From Acidimicrobiaceae bacterium (lineage in GTDB: Bacteria > Actinomycetota > Acidimicrobiia > Acidimicrobiales > RAAP-2), in assembly GCA_003169675.1 (NCBI GenBank), contig PNAT01000101.1:1-35759 (forward strand): a stretch of 35,759 nt of DNA, written 5' to 3'. The position numbers were made by a program, and so were the translations under genes. The notes below the pieces were generated by a model that was given only the letters and a program-made list of their open reading frames with translations, was not told the DNA's origin and did not search any database. Below are positions 16,212-24,537 of the stretch, one piece after another (the first letter of the stretch is position 1; the number at the start of each line of letters is the position of its first letter).

Positions 16212-16783
16212 GGGGGGAACGCATCGGCGATCCGGGCGGCCAGCGCTTCTCGTTCCCACGGCCCGCGTGCGCCATGCTCGACCAGTGACCGGGCCAACGG
16301 CCCGGGCCACGTGACGAGCACCCCGTCAATGGTGAAGGGCCGGGCAAAGGTCCTCCACGTGGCGCCGGAGAGGCAGAGCGCGGCGTGGACGCGTTCGGTG
16401 GGGCCCACGATCTGCTCCACCAGGTGGCGTTGCCGTCGCACGGCGGCCACCAGGCTGGTCCTGTCGTGCCCGTTGACCACGAGAGCTGGGTGCGGCACGA
16501 ACTATCCGCCGCGGTCACGCCGCTGCACCCGACCTCGATACTGCTTGGTGTCGATCACCCACACACCGGAAGGGACGACGGCAATGTGGTCGATGTTGGA
16601 CCGGGTGCCCGGAATGGCCCGGTCATGCAGCACCAGGCCGACGTGGCCCACGGCCCGACTCAGGGACGCACCCAGCCGCTCTTCGTCGCGCCGCCGCCGG
16701 CGCTCAAACTCAGCCCGGGCCGACGCCCCGGGACGCCCCCCAGGTCGATCTGGTCGGTGTGATCGGGCTGTGCAGGCTCCCAC
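16157..16783 (-). pseudogene. NERD-domain (nuclease-related) protein, split by in-frame TAG
   Basis: Both halves of a NERD domain lie in one minus-strand frame. The first half holds GLVLHDRAIPGTRSNIDHI followed by AVVPSGVWVIDTKQYRGRVQ, with the catalytic-type Asp and the D-x-K of the restriction-endonuclease-like fold. A TAG at 16504-16502 follows RRDRGG, then the frame resumes with FVPHPALVVNGHDRTSLVAAVRRQ, the usual next segment, and ends at 16157. A GTG at 16783 is a plausible start. If the stop is real the gene is dead, or only the N-terminal half is made. Functions of intact NERD proteins are mostly unknown; some are tied to DNA processing. Confidence 0.7.
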
Positions 16784-16901
16784 GTGCTCACTTCTCCCCA
16801 CCTCGCTCTCGGGCCGCCCCGAAGCGGCGCCATCAGGCCAGGGAAAGGTCGGGCAGCTCGGGTGCCCACCCCCCTTTCCCGCCGCGTGCCACTGTGGTCC
16901 G

Positions 16902-18434
16902 GTGCTTGCAGGGAGCGCGCCGGCACGGCGCCGCATGGTGGCGGGAACCATGATGGCCCTCGCCGGCGCGCTGGTCGGCACGGGTTGTGGCTCAGCGGGC
17001 GGTCGCAGCGTCACATTGCCGCCGATCACGACGACCACCACGACCACTGCGCCCCCCCTTCCGGTGGCCCCCATCGCCTGGGCGCCCTGCAGGGTCAACC
17101 TGCAGTGCGGCACCCTCACCGTTCCCTTGGACTACGCCCATCCGCACGGAGCCACCATCGGGATCGCGCTAGCGCGGCACCTGGCCGGGGACCCGTCCCA
17201 CCGGATCGGCTCCCTGGTCATCAATCCCGGTGGGCCCGGAGTCTCGGGCATCGACGACTTCGCCAACGAGCTCAGTGTGCTGACGCCGCTGCTTCAAGCG
17301 GACTTCGACATCGTGACCTTTGACCCCCGTGGGGTAGAGCGCAGTGATCCCGTGACCTGCCAGAGCAAGCCACCCAGCGCCCAGGCCGCCCCCCAGTCAC
17401 CTGCACCAGATCCGGTGCCCCAGACGGCGGTGGCGCAGAGGGCCACCATCGCCGGGCTACGCCACTACGGGTCCGCCTGCGTGAAAGCGAGCGGCGCCAT
17501 CCTGCCCTTCGTGGGGACGGTGAACGTGGCCCGCGACATGGATCGCCTGCGCACCGCACTGGGCGATGCCGGCCTCACCTTCATGGGGCAGTCCTACGGG
17601 ACCCTGATCGGGGAGATGTACGCCCAGCTGTTCCCGACCAGGGTCCGGGCCATGGTGCTCGATGGCGTCATCGACCCCGCGCTCTCCCTCACCCAGATGG
17701 TGGCGGATCAGTCCAATGGATTCGAGGCCGTCCTCGTGTCCTTCTTCACCTGGTGTGCCGATCACGCGGCGTGTCCGTGGCGGCCGGCCGGGGACCCGAC
17801 AGGTGCCCTATTGGCCCAGCTGGCCAGCAGTGCCAACGCACCGGTCCCGGCCGGAGGTGGCCGACACGCCGGGGCGGGGGAGCTCTACGACGCCTTGCTC
17901 GATGGCCTCTACTCTCCTTTGGACTGGTCCCGCCTCGGCTCCGCCCTGGCCGCCGATGCCGGCGGCAACGGTGCCTTGGTCCTCACTATGTCGGGGAGCT
18001 ACACCGCCGACGGATCGACCAACGGCTCCGACGCGGCCGAGGCCATCGACTGCCTCGACCACCCGGCACCCCGGAAGCTCTCGGCCTACGGGACCCGGGC
18101 CAATTTCATGGCGACCTCGGCGCCCGTCTTCGGCCCCCTCTTGGCTTGGGGTGAGGCCTCCTGCGCCGTGTGGCCGATACCCCCCACCCGCACGCCTGGC
18201 CCGGTGACGGCGGCCGGCTCGCCCCCCATCCTGGTCATCGGCACCACCAACGATCCGGCCACGCCGTATGCCTGGGCCGTCAATGTGGCCCACGAGCTGC
18301 GCGCCGGAGTCCTGCTGACCCGAAACGGCCAGGATCACGTGGCCTACTTCTACAGCTCATGCGTGCGTGCCACCGTGCAGGCGTACCTGGTCACGGGTGC
18401 CCTGCCGCCCACCGGGACGATCTGTACCTCGTAG
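16902..18434 (+). CDS. Secreted/lipoprotein alpha/beta hydrolase, TAP-like tripeptidyl aminopeptidase
   Basis: This exported alpha/beta hydrolase resembles Streptomyces and mycobacterial tripeptidyl/prolyl aminopeptidases. Numbering from the ATG at 16935, the catalytic triad is Ser220 in GQSYG, Asp440 in TTNDPATP and His468 in GQDHVAY, with the oxyanion segment NPGGPGVSG at 97-105 and the TAP-type C-terminal domain. A signal peptide is followed by Cys18 in ALVGTGC, a near-lipobox, then a Thr/Pro-rich linker. The GTG at 16902 adds an Arg-rich n-region and makes a better signal peptide than ATG 16935; both are open. The frame extends upstream to 16311 but that part is antisense to the NERD remnant. 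It is divergent from that remnant and stands alone; role probably peptide or ester hydrolysis at the cell surface. Confidence 0.85.
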   Translation: MLAGSAPARRRMVAGTMMALAGALVGTGCGSAGGRSVTLPPITTTTTTTAPPLPVAPIAWAPCRVNLQCGTLTVPLDYAHPHGATIGIALARHLAGDPSHRIGSLVINPGGPGVSGIDDFANELSVLTPLLQADFDIVTFDPRGVERSDPVTCQSKPPSAQAAPQSPAPDPVPQTAVAQRATIAGLRHYGSACVKASGAILPFVGTVNVARDMDRLRTALGDAGLTFMGQSYGTLIGEMYAQLFPTRVRAMVLDGVIDPALSLTQMVADQSNGFEAVLVSFFTWCADHAACPWRPAGDPTGALLAQLASSANAPVPAGGGRHAGAGELYDALLDGLYSPLDWSRLGSALAADAGGNGALVLTMSGSYTADGSTNGSDAAEAIDCLDHPAPRKLSAYGTRANFMATSAPVFGPLLAWGEASCAVWPIPPTRTPGPVTAAGSPPILVIGTTNDPATPYAWAVNVAHELRAGVLLTRNGQDHVAYFYSSCVRATVQAYLVTGALPPTGTICTS

Positions 18435-18521
18435 GGCTCACGATCACCGTGACCCCCGCCTCCGGGTCCGTGCCGCGCCATAGTGGGTGCCGTTCCGCAT
18501 GTATGAACAGAGGAGAGATCA

Positions 18522-19280
18522 TTGCCCGTCCGCGAAGAAGCCCTCACCGCCCGAAATGTGACTTTCACCGGCGACGGTGGCGCCACCGTCAACGCCTACC
18601 AGGCCCTCCCCGCTGGTGACGGCCCGTTCCCCGGCGTGCTGGTCATCCACCACCTGCCCGGCTGGGACTCGTCGACCAAAGAGATCACCCGCACGTTTGC
18701 CTCCCGGGGCTACAACGCCCTGTGCCCGAACCTGTACGCGAGGGAGGGTCTCGACACCGACCCCGATGACGCGGCGGCGGCGGCCCGGGCCAGCGGTGGA
18801 GTGCCCGACACCCAATTCCTGGGCGACATGCGGGCGGCCATCGAATTGTTGCGAGCCCTGCCCACATCGAACGGGAAGGTCGGCGTCATCGGCTACTGCT
18901 CCGGGGGCCGCCACTCGTTTCTCACCGCGGTCAGCCTGCCGGTCGACGCCGCGGTCGACTGCTACGGGGCATTCGTCGTCGGGACGCCTCCCGAGGGATT
19001 CCCCCTCCGAGTGGTGCCGCTGGTCGATCGGACGCCCTCATTGGGTTGCCCGCTGCTCGGACTCTTCGGCCAAGACGATCAATTCCCCAGCCCCGAGCAG
19101 GTGGACGAGCTCGAGGAGGCACTCAGAGCCAACGACAAGACCTACGAGTTCCACCGCTACGACGGAGCCGGGCATGCGTTCTTCTCCACCAACCGGACCG
19201 CCTTCCGGCCCGAGGTTGCGCTCGATGCGTGGCAGCGGATCTTCTCCTGGTTCGAGACTCACCTGAGCAAGGAGGCCTGA
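18522..19280 (+). CDS. Dienelactone hydrolase family protein
   Basis: This alpha/beta hydrolase of 252 residues has the cysteine nucleophile typical of dienelactone hydrolases: Cys126 in GYCSGGRH, Asp185/Asp186 in FGQDDQFP and His218 in GAGHAFF. Such enzymes open lactones formed in aromatic-ring degradation or act as broad carboxylesterases. It starts with TTG at 18522, chosen because a strong Shine-Dalgarno (AGGAGAG) lies just upstream and the protein aligns with the family from its first residues. The next small gene follows after two bases, so they form an operon with the F420-type enzyme. Confidence 0.9.
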   Translation: MPVREEALTARNVTFTGDGGATVNAYQALPAGDGPFPGVLVIHHLPGWDSSTKEITRTFASRGYNALCPNLYAREGLDTDPDDAAAAARASGGVPDTQFLGDMRAAIELLRALPTSNGKVGVIGYCSGGRHSFLTAVSLPVDAAVDCYGAFVVGTPPEGFPLRVVPLVDRTPSLGCPLLGLFGQDDQFPSPEQVDELEEALRANDKTYEFHRYDGAGHAFFSTNRTAFRPEVALDAWQRIFSWFETHLSKEA

Positions 19281-19282
19281 GC

Positions 19283-19552
19283 ATGTGCAGCTACCTCACC
19301 GTCCCCACCGCCGTCGCCGGCAGCGCCAAGGGCCCCGACGGGTGGTTCCAGGTCACGGCGGCCTCGGTGTATTTCGACCACCCGTTCCACGCGCCCTTCG
19401 CCCACACACTCAACATTGACTTCGCCGATCCCTCCCGGGGCCCTGGGGCCCGGGTGGCCGTCGAGCTCAGCGCCGAATCGGCCCGTGCGCTCATGCGCAG
19501 CATGGAGACCGCGTTGAGCGCGGCCGGAGCCGCTGCCGAATCGGACCGCTAA
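19283..19552 (+). CDS. Small conserved protein, DUF6295-like
   Basis: This protein of 89 residues begins MCSYLTVPTAVAGSAKGPDGWF and continues with VYFDHPFHAPFAHTLNIDF, ending in a Ser/Ala-rich helix. I recognise this pattern from a widespread actinobacterial family of unknown function (DUF6295 as I recall). No signal peptide, membrane segment or metal motif except scattered His residues is seen. It lies two bases after the dienelactone hydrolase and nine before the LLM oxidoreductase, so it probably belongs to the same transcript. Confidence 0.72.
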   Translation: MCSYLTVPTAVAGSAKGPDGWFQVTAASVYFDHPFHAPFAHTLNIDFADPSRGPGARVAVELSAESARALMRSMETALSAAGAAAESDR

Positions 19553-19561
19553 CTTCCTTTC

Positions 19562-20500
19562 ATGCGCTTTGGACTGCAGATCCCAAATTTCACGCTGGGT
19601 GGGCCACCCGAGCGACTCTTCGATGAGGTGGTGGACTTGGCCGTCGCGGCCGAAGGCGCCGGGTATGACTCGGTGTGGGTGATGGACCACTTCTACCAAC
19701 TCCCTCCCCTCGGTGGGCCGACGCAACCCATGCTGGAGGCGTACACCCTCCTGGGAGGACTGGCGGCGCGCACGTCGAGGGTCAAGCTGGGCGCACTTGT
19801 CACCGGCGTCACCTACCGCAACCCGGCGCACCTGGCCAAGATCGTGACCACCCTCGACATCGTCAGCGGTGGACGCGCCATCCTGGGCATCGGGGCGGCC
19901 TGGTACGACGTGGAACACGACGGCCTGGGCTTCACGTTTCCGGACGCGCCCGAGCGATTGAGCCGCCTCGAAGAGGCTTTGCAGATCTGCCGTGCCATGT
20001 TCACCGAGACAAGCCCCACCTTCGATGGGGAGTACTACAGGATCCACGAGGCGTGGAACGTCCCGCCGCCACTCCAAGGCGGCGGGCCCGCCATCCTTAT
20101 CGGCGGCGGCGGCGAGAAGAGGACGCTCAAACTGGTGGCCAAGTACGGCGACTACTGCAACTTCTTCGGGGACGCGGCCACCGTGGCCCACAAGGTGAAG
20201 GTGCTGCGTTCCCACTGCGAGGCGGTCGGCCGAGACCCCTCGGAAGTGACGGTGAGCCGGTTGAGCACACTTGTCCTCACCGAGAATGACGAGGAGACGG
20301 CATCGACGATGGCCTTCCTCAAGGAGGTGGCGGGTGACGATGCCTCCGCCTACAACGTGGGGACGGAGGACGAATTGGTGGCCCAGGTGGAGGAGCTCGC
20401 CGCCGCAGGCGTGGAGTACTTCATCTTCAACATGCCCACCAGCACAGCGGCTTCCGTGCACCGACTCGGTGAGGTGCTGATCAGGAGCTTTCCTGATTGA
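19562..20500 (+). CDS. LLM-class F420-dependent oxidoreductase
   Basis: This luciferase-like oxidoreductase of 312 residues starts MRFGLQIPNFTLGGPP, with the strand-2 segment GYDSVWVMDHFYQLP, then RVKLGALVTGVTYRNPAHLAKIVTTLDIVSGGRAILGIGAAWYDVEH, which defines the F420-linked group. The QGGGPAILIGGGGEKRTLKLVAKYGDYCNFF part is the phosphate-binding end of the barrel. It follows the DUF6295-like gene by nine bases. It is distinct from the LLM protein at 5557-6417, so the genome carries several F420 enzymes. It converges on the epoxide-hydrolase-like gene with a 33-base gap. Confidence 0.9.
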   Translation: MRFGLQIPNFTLGGPPERLFDEVVDLAVAAEGAGYDSVWVMDHFYQLPPLGGPTQPMLEAYTLLGGLAARTSRVKLGALVTGVTYRNPAHLAKIVTTLDIVSGGRAILGIGAAWYDVEHDGLGFTFPDAPERLSRLEEALQICRAMFTETSPTFDGEYYRIHEAWNVPPPLQGGGPAILIGGGGEKRTLKLVAKYGDYCNFFGDAATVAHKVKVLRSHCEAVGRDPSEVTVSRLSTLVLTENDEETASTMAFLKEVAGDDASAYNVGTEDELVAQVEELAAAGVEYFIFNMPTSTAASVHRLGEVLIRSFPD

Positions 20501-20533
20501 ACGGTTGGGAAAGAGACCGCGGGTCGGGCTCGC

Positions 20534-21457
20534 TCACGCCACCCGTGCTGCAACGAGCGCCTCCGACTCAGTGCCTTCCTCGACGAAGACGACAGCTTCC
20601 TTGACCCAACTGGCGAGTTCGCCCGGATGCGTGCGGATCACCCAGTGGCCGGCGTCGACCTGGCGGCGCCACAGCAGGGTCGTCCAGGCCTCCAACCCCA
20701 CGAGGAGCGCAGGGGTGACGTAGCGGTCTTTCAGGGGGACGATCAGCTGCACCGGCGTCTTGGTATGGCCAGCCGTCGGATGGCGGAAGCGTTGGAACAT
20801 GTTGGCTCGGTAGAGCTCGACGCCGTGGCCGAAGTCGGCACCGAATGTCGAGGCCGGCCACTCTTCGTCGGTGAGAGCACCCTCGACGCGGTGCAGGGCA
20901 CCGGCCCACAACTTCTGGTTGAACTTCCCCCGCGCCATCACCTTGGGCAGCAAGGGAACGTGAAAGAAGACGATGTACCAGGAGTGGAGGGCCTGGCGGA
21001 GGGACGCGCCGAAGGAACCAGACCGCCATGCTCGAGGACGGCGCGACCACAAGGCGGCATGGTCGATGGGAGGACCAGAAATCGAGGTGTAACTGGCGAA
21101 CCGCCCCGCTAGGCGATCGGTGGTCACCGCCTCCCATGACTGAATGGAGCCCCAGTCATGGGCCACCAGGTGAACTGGGGCGTCCGGGCTCACGGCTTCA
21201 ATCACCGCGGCCAGATCATCAACTAATTTGGGGAGCGTGTAGTCCGCCCGCCGGGTCGGGACATCCGATCGCCCGGCGCCCCGCACGTCATAGGCGACCA
21301 CATGGAAATCAGAAGCAAGAAGCTCGGCCAGAGGATTCCAGACCGCACTGGTGTCAGGAAAGCCGTGGACCAGGACCACTGTGGGCCGAGCGGGATCGCC
21401 ACGTTCACTCAGGGCCAGGCTCAGACCGGCGCCTTCGATCCGGCGCTCGATTGGCAT
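20534..21457 (-). CDS. Alpha/beta hydrolase, epoxide-hydrolase-like (EphD N-domain type)
   Basis: This protein of 307 residues has the epoxide hydrolase/haloalkane dehalogenase layout: oxyanion motif HGFPDTS (31-37), VVAYDVRGAGRSD, nucleophile Asp101 in AHDWGSIQSWE, a cap domain, then KDRYVTPALL and the catalytic His in DAGHWV. The aspartate nucleophile favours epoxide hydrolysis over ester hydrolysis. It resembles the hydrolase half of mycobacterial EphD, but the SDR half is absent. A TACAAC hexamer seven bases before the ATG suggests a leaderless transcript. It is transcribed toward the LLM gene. Confidence 0.85.
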   Translation of the reverse strand: MPIERRIEGAGLSLALSERGDPARPTVVLVHGFPDTSAVWNPLAELLASDFHVVAYDVRGAGRSDVPTRRADYTLPKLVDDLAAVIEAVSPDAPVHLVAHDWGSIQSWEAVTTDRLAGRFASYTSISGPPIDHAALWSRRPRAWRSGSFGASLRQALHSWYIVFFHVPLLPKVMARGKFNQKLWAGALHRVEGALTDEEWPASTFGADFGHGVELYRANMFQRFRHPTAGHTKTPVQLIVPLKDRYVTPALLVGLEAWTTLLWRRQVDAGHWVIRTHPGELASWVKEAVVFVEEGTESEALVAARVA

Positions 21458-21597
21458 GCGCCAAGTTGTAGCACCGTGCCGACTGCCACCGACAGTCTCA
21501 CCCTGCGGCCTACGTCAATCGATGCTCCGAGTCAACTTGGACGGGGTAGGCATTGAAATAGTCGTGCCGGTTCTCACGTAGGTAATCTTTTGGTCCC

Positions 21598-21673
21598 GGG
21601 CCGCTAGCTCATCCGGTAGAGCAGGGGACTTTTAATCCCAAGGTGCCGGGATCGAGACCCGGGCGGCCCACCA
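21598..21673 (+). tRNA. tRNA-Lys (anticodon TTT)
   Basis: A 76-nt cloverleaf is visible: acceptor GGGCCGC (21598-21604) pairs with GCGGCCC (21663-21669), the D arm is GCTC/GAGC, the anticodon loop CTTTTAA carries TTT, and the T arm is CCGGG/CCCGG. Discriminator A is followed by an encoded CCA (21671-21673). The base pair closing the anticodon stem looks mismatched (G-A). The 3' 45 bp serve as the attachment site of the element that follows. Confidence 0.93.
21629..21673 (+). repeat. attL: tRNA-Lys 3' end
   Basis: This 45-bp segment covers the anticodon loop through CCA of tRNA-Lys and is identical to 29862-29906. The bases on both sides differ, so the repeat is exactly bounded. It leaves the tRNA gene intact. 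Confidence 0.93.
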
Positions 21674-21676
21674 GGT

Positions 21677-21697
21677 CAGAAGGAGTTTTTGCTTCTG
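21677..21697 (+). terminator. Possible hairpin after tRNA-Lys
   Basis: CAGAAG (21677-21682) can pair with CTTCTG (21692-21697) across a nine-base T-rich loop. No T-run follows the stem, so termination of the tRNA transcript is only a possibility. Confidence 0.25.
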
Positions 21698-21720
21698 CCA
21701 GACTCCCCAGATAGGCTAAA

Positions 21721-21742
21721 CCCAACAGCTTACCCAACAATT
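21721..21742. repeat. Left arm-type repeat pair (CCCAACA ... CCCAACAATT)
   Basis: CCCAACA at 21721 and CCCAACAATT at 21733-21742 are spaced by 12 bases, about 50 bp inside attL and just before the integrase gene. The same pair with the same spacing occurs near attR (29717-29738), which is what integrase arm-binding sites look like. Confidence 0.6.
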
Positions 21743-21765
21743 TTCGGAAGGGTCTGGAGGGTTCA

Positions 21766-22956
21766 ATGCCGGGGAGCATGCGGGAACGGCAGCCGAACGT
21801 GTGGGAACTGCGGGTGTTCCTCGGCCGTGACGACAACGGCAAAGTCCGGCACGGCAACAAGACGTTTCGCGGTGGCAAACGTCTGGCCGAACGCGAACTG
21901 TCCCGACTGGTCGCGGCGGCGGAGAACGAGGCGGTCCCGCCCCCGGTCGCCGACGCACCCCGCTGGAGCGAGCGGACCACGGTCAACGATGCCATCGCGG
22001 GCTGGAAGGACAACGGCTGGGAGGACCTCTCCCCCTCGACCGTCCGACGCTACGAGAACATGTGGATGAAGCACATCCACCGCTCCATCGGCAGGCAGCG
22101 GCTGGCCACGCTGAGCCCGTACGACGTCGAGAAATACTTCCGTCGCTTGAAGGCCGACGGGCTGGCCGAGGCGAGCGTCCGGCAGATCCGGGCCCTGATG
22201 CATCGGGCCTGCCGACTCGCCCGCAAGTGGAGCGGCGGCGTGCTGCCCAATCCGATCGCCGACACCGAACTGCCCACCTGGGCGCTGGACGAGCGGGATG
22301 AGGTACGGGCTCCGAGCCTCGAAGAGGTACGCACGCTGATCGCCACGGCCGACAATCTCGACCCCACCTTCGCGGCGGTGCTGCGGTTGGTGGCGGCCAC
22401 CGGCATGCGGAGGGGCGAGGTCTGCGCCCTCCGCTGGAACGACGTTGACCTGTCCGCCGGCACCGTGCGGATCAGCCAGAGCGTGGTGGCGGCCAAGGGC
22501 GGCGCCATTCTGAAAGCGCCGAAGACCCGGGCCAGCATCCGCACCGTGGCCATCGACCCCGGTACCGTCTCCAGAATCAGGCAGCGGCAGCTCGCACAGC
22601 GCTCGCTGGCCATGGCGTGCGGAATGACCCTCGAACCGGAGTCCTTCCTGTTCTCCTCCGAGCCCGGTGGGCTGACCCCGCCTCACCCCGATGTGATGAG
22701 CCACACCTTTGCCACGGTCCGGACGAAGGGAAAGGTGGCCGCCGACGTCCACATGCACTCGTTACGCCACTTCCACGCCACGGTCCTCGACCCGGTGATC
22801 TCCGAGGCACAGAAGCAGACCAGGCTGGGTTGGTCGACCGTCAAAATGGCCCGCCACTACACGGACTCGGTGCCCGAGGAGGACCGGCGAGCGGCTACTC
22901 ACGTCGGGAACATGCTGTCCAAAGGCATCACCGGAGCCCCCGCGCGATCCGGCTGA
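21766..22956 (+). CDS. int: Tyrosine site-specific integrase
   Basis: This tyrosine recombinase of 396 residues integrates and excises the element at tRNA-Lys. The N-terminal part (about 10-50) resembles arm-binding domains; residues 70-160 form the core-binding SAM-like domain; the catalytic domain shows Arg215 in ATGMRRGEVCALRW, His331 and Arg334 in HSLRHFHATVL, and nucleophile Tyr365 in MARHYTD, with Trp356 in place of the usual second His (LGWS). All essential residues are present, so it looks functional. A purine-rich ribosome site (GGAGGG) precedes the ATG. Its 3' end overlaps the antisense excisionase gene by about 58 bases. Confidence 0.95.
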   Translation: MPGSMRERQPNVWELRVFLGRDDNGKVRHGNKTFRGGKRLAERELSRLVAAAENEAVPPPVADAPRWSERTTVNDAIAGWKDNGWEDLSPSTVRRYENMWMKHIHRSIGRQRLATLSPYDVEKYFRRLKADGLAEASVRQIRALMHRACRLARKWSGGVLPNPIADTELPTWALDERDEVRAPSLEEVRTLIATADNLDPTFAAVLRLVAATGMRRGEVCALRWNDVDLSAGTVRISQSVVAAKGGAILKAPKTRASIRTVAIDPGTVSRIRQRQLAQRSLAMACGMTLEPESFLFSSEPGGLTPPHPDVMSHTFATVRTKGKVAADVHMHSLRHFHATVLDPVISEAQKQTRLGWSTVKMARHYTDSVPEEDRRAATHVGNMLSKGITGAPARSG

Positions 22957-23210
22957 TCCCTCCACCACATGCTCGGATGGGACGGGACCACGTGTGCATC
23001 GTCCGGCGGGGTGAGCGGAAGTCCGGCCAGCAGGCGTTCGACGGATCGGCGGGGAATGCGGATCCTCTGGCCGATCCTAAAGATGGGGAGAGGAAAGCTG
23101 CCGGCCTTGATGGCCCGGTAGAGCGTGGAGCGGGTCTCTCCCAACAGGAGGGCGGCTTCTTCCACGCTGAGGAGCGGCTTGAGCGACTTCGAGGTCGGGC
23201 TGTTGCGCAT
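22899..23210 (-). CDS. xis: Excisionase-like helix-turn-helix protein
   Basis: This protein of about 103 residues contains an AlpA/Xis type (HTH_17) winged helix: PLLSVEEAALLLGETRSTLYRAIKAGSFPLPIFRIGQRIRIPRRSVERLLAG. Such proteins bend att DNA for excision or regulate element genes. I start it at the ATG near 23210, which gives a normal length; a GTG at 23294 is also open. Unlike most actinobacterial elements, where xis lies upstream of and parallel to int, here it points toward int and the two coding ends overlap. Confidence 0.82.
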   Translation of the reverse strand: MRNSPTSKSLKPLLSVEEAALLLGETRSTLYRAIKAGSFPLPIFRIGQRIRIPRRSVERLLAGLPLTPPDDAHVVPSHPSMWWRDQPDRAGAPVMPLDSMFPT

Positions 23211-23274
23211 GGTTGTGCTCCGGTCTTGATCAGTGCCAGGCGGTGCGCCGTGGTCCCAACCCATCCTCCGGATC

Positions 23275-23392
23275 GACGTCACCCCCAATGTCACCCCGGG
23301 CTGCCGGAGCCATCCGATGCCGAAGGGTGACGTTGGCGATCATCCGCGTCGAACGTCACCCTGGTCCTGCCGGTGACGTCACCTTCCCTGGT
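23275..23392. repeat. Cluster of CGTCACC repeats (left set)
   Basis: The motif CGTCACC recurs at 23277, 23354 and 23377, with a related GTCACC at 23290 and an inverted copy (GGTGACG) near 23326. The longest unit, GACGTCACCTTCCCTGGT (23375-23392), recurs with one change at 25002-25019. The spacing is near two helical turns for the last two copies. These could be protein-binding iterons. Confidence 0.6.
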
Positions 23393-24318
23393 CTGCGGCC
23401 TTGCCAGCTCAGAAGTGGCACGGTTCGCGAACTTGGCGGCCTCCCATGTAGAAGTTCCTCTCGTCGCCTCGACCAGCTCGGTCAGGGTGTGGGTACAGCG
23501 GTGGCCGGCAACGCCATCCGGCGTCAAGGGCCGCTGCGGGGCTCCGCCACGCTGCCCATCGGGTCTCCGGCCGGTCCGGTGCTTGATCTCGAGCAGCGGA
23601 CTCCGCTTCCTCGCTCGGCCGACGGCCGCCCCTTGACCCTCGGCAGGCGGTGCCGGCAAGGACGCGCCCAGCGGAGCAAGGGCGGGCCCTGCTCCGGGGC
23701 GAAGCCGAAACCTGGTGCAGCTCCTTGGCTGCCGCGTGGTCGCCCTGGTCGACCGCCTCAACATGGCCACCGCCGGCCATGTCACCATCGCCGGCTCACA
23801 GAGACCCTGAGCGCGACGCCTGTTGTCTGATCGCCAGGCGCCTGGTCGGTAACCCCCTACCGGGCACCACGAACTCCATCACGTCGACTCCGGTCACGAC
23901 GGTGCGGTGGGCGATCACGGCGACCGGGCGGGCATCGAGCCCGCACCGGTCGCGTCACTGGGACTCCTCCTTTGCTCCACCAAACGGGGATCATCACATT
24001 CCACACACGTGCATCATTTGGTGCCAACGTCACCCTCCCCCGTCTCGAGCCCTCCCGAGCGACCGGCGGGGTAGGCCGCCCAACGGGCGGCCGGCATCCG
24101 ATGATGCAGGTGTGTGGAATGTTCTGTACAGGTCCGGCGGAGCCGATGGGTGTGCTGACAAATGGCCGATATGAGAGCTGTCCGGCCTGGTGGGGCAAGG
24201 GAGGTGTCGGGACCCGGTGTGCCTGCCGCTGCCCAGAGCCCGAGCAGCAAGCGAGCTGAGCGTGACCCGTCTCTCAATCAGCCGATGTTTCCCTAACGGC
24301 GAGGAGGAGGCACAATGG
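23295..24318. other. Gene-poor kilobase of the element
   Basis: Between the excisionase and the small TA-like gene I find no convincing protein. Frames at 23291-23830 on either strand are open but lack family resemblance; a degraded replication or transfer gene cannot be excluded. The stretch holds the CGTCACC cluster, a strong 8-bp hairpin GGCCGCCC/GGGCGGCC with a 3-base loop (24074-24092), and a large inverted repeat around it. Confidence 0.45.
23996..24122. repeat. Inverted repeat with 22-nt arms around a GC hairpin
   Basis: The left arm (23996-24017, beginning ACATTCCACACACG) and the right arm (24101-24122, ending GTGTGTGGAATGT) are complementary at 21 of 22 positions, separated by 83 bases that contain an 8-bp hairpin at 24074-24092 and one CGTCACC copy at 24028. 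It lies about 200 bp upstream of the TA-like pair. Confidence 0.75.
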
Positions 24319-24516
24319 ATGGCGATGGCATTGACCGATGTATCAGAAGAGCGCCGGCGGCGCCGGCGGGCGGGGGACCCCCGTCTGACCGAAGCGGACC
24401 GCGAGATCCTGGACCGGATCACGACCGGGGACCTGGTCGACGAGTTCCAGGCCGAGCTCGACGCCCAGCTGGCCGCCGATCCGCTGCTCGGCGGCCAAGC
24501 GACCGACACCGACTGA
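24319..24516 (+). CDS. Small acidic protein, probable antitoxin of a new TA pair
   Basis: This protein of 65 residues begins MAMALTDVSEERRRRRRAGDPRLTEADREILDRITTGD and ends in an Asp-rich tail. A run of six arginines followed by an acidic helical part fits a DNA-binding antitoxin with a toxin-neutralising tail, but no named fold is recognisable. The start is fixed by a strong Shine-Dalgarno (GAGGAGGAGG, 24301-24310) eight bases upstream. The next gene begins 21 bases after the stop, so the two form a bicistron. Confidence 0.6.
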   Translation: MAMALTDVSEERRRRRRAGDPRLTEADREILDRITTGDLVDEFQAELDAQLAADPLLGGQATDTD

Positions 24517-24537
24517 CCGCCCCGAGAGGACAGGACC

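Noticed and set aside
16311..16901. 5' extension of the TAP-like hydrolase
   Set aside because: It is antisense to the NERD remnant and lacks family similarity; the signal peptide begins at 16902 or 16935.
23291..23830. Replication initiator or relaxase gene in the gene-poor kilobase
   Set aside because: Open frames exist on both strands but none shows a recognisable motif.
23996..24122. Retron msr-msd from the inverted repeat
   Set aside because: No reverse transcriptase is encoded in the window.
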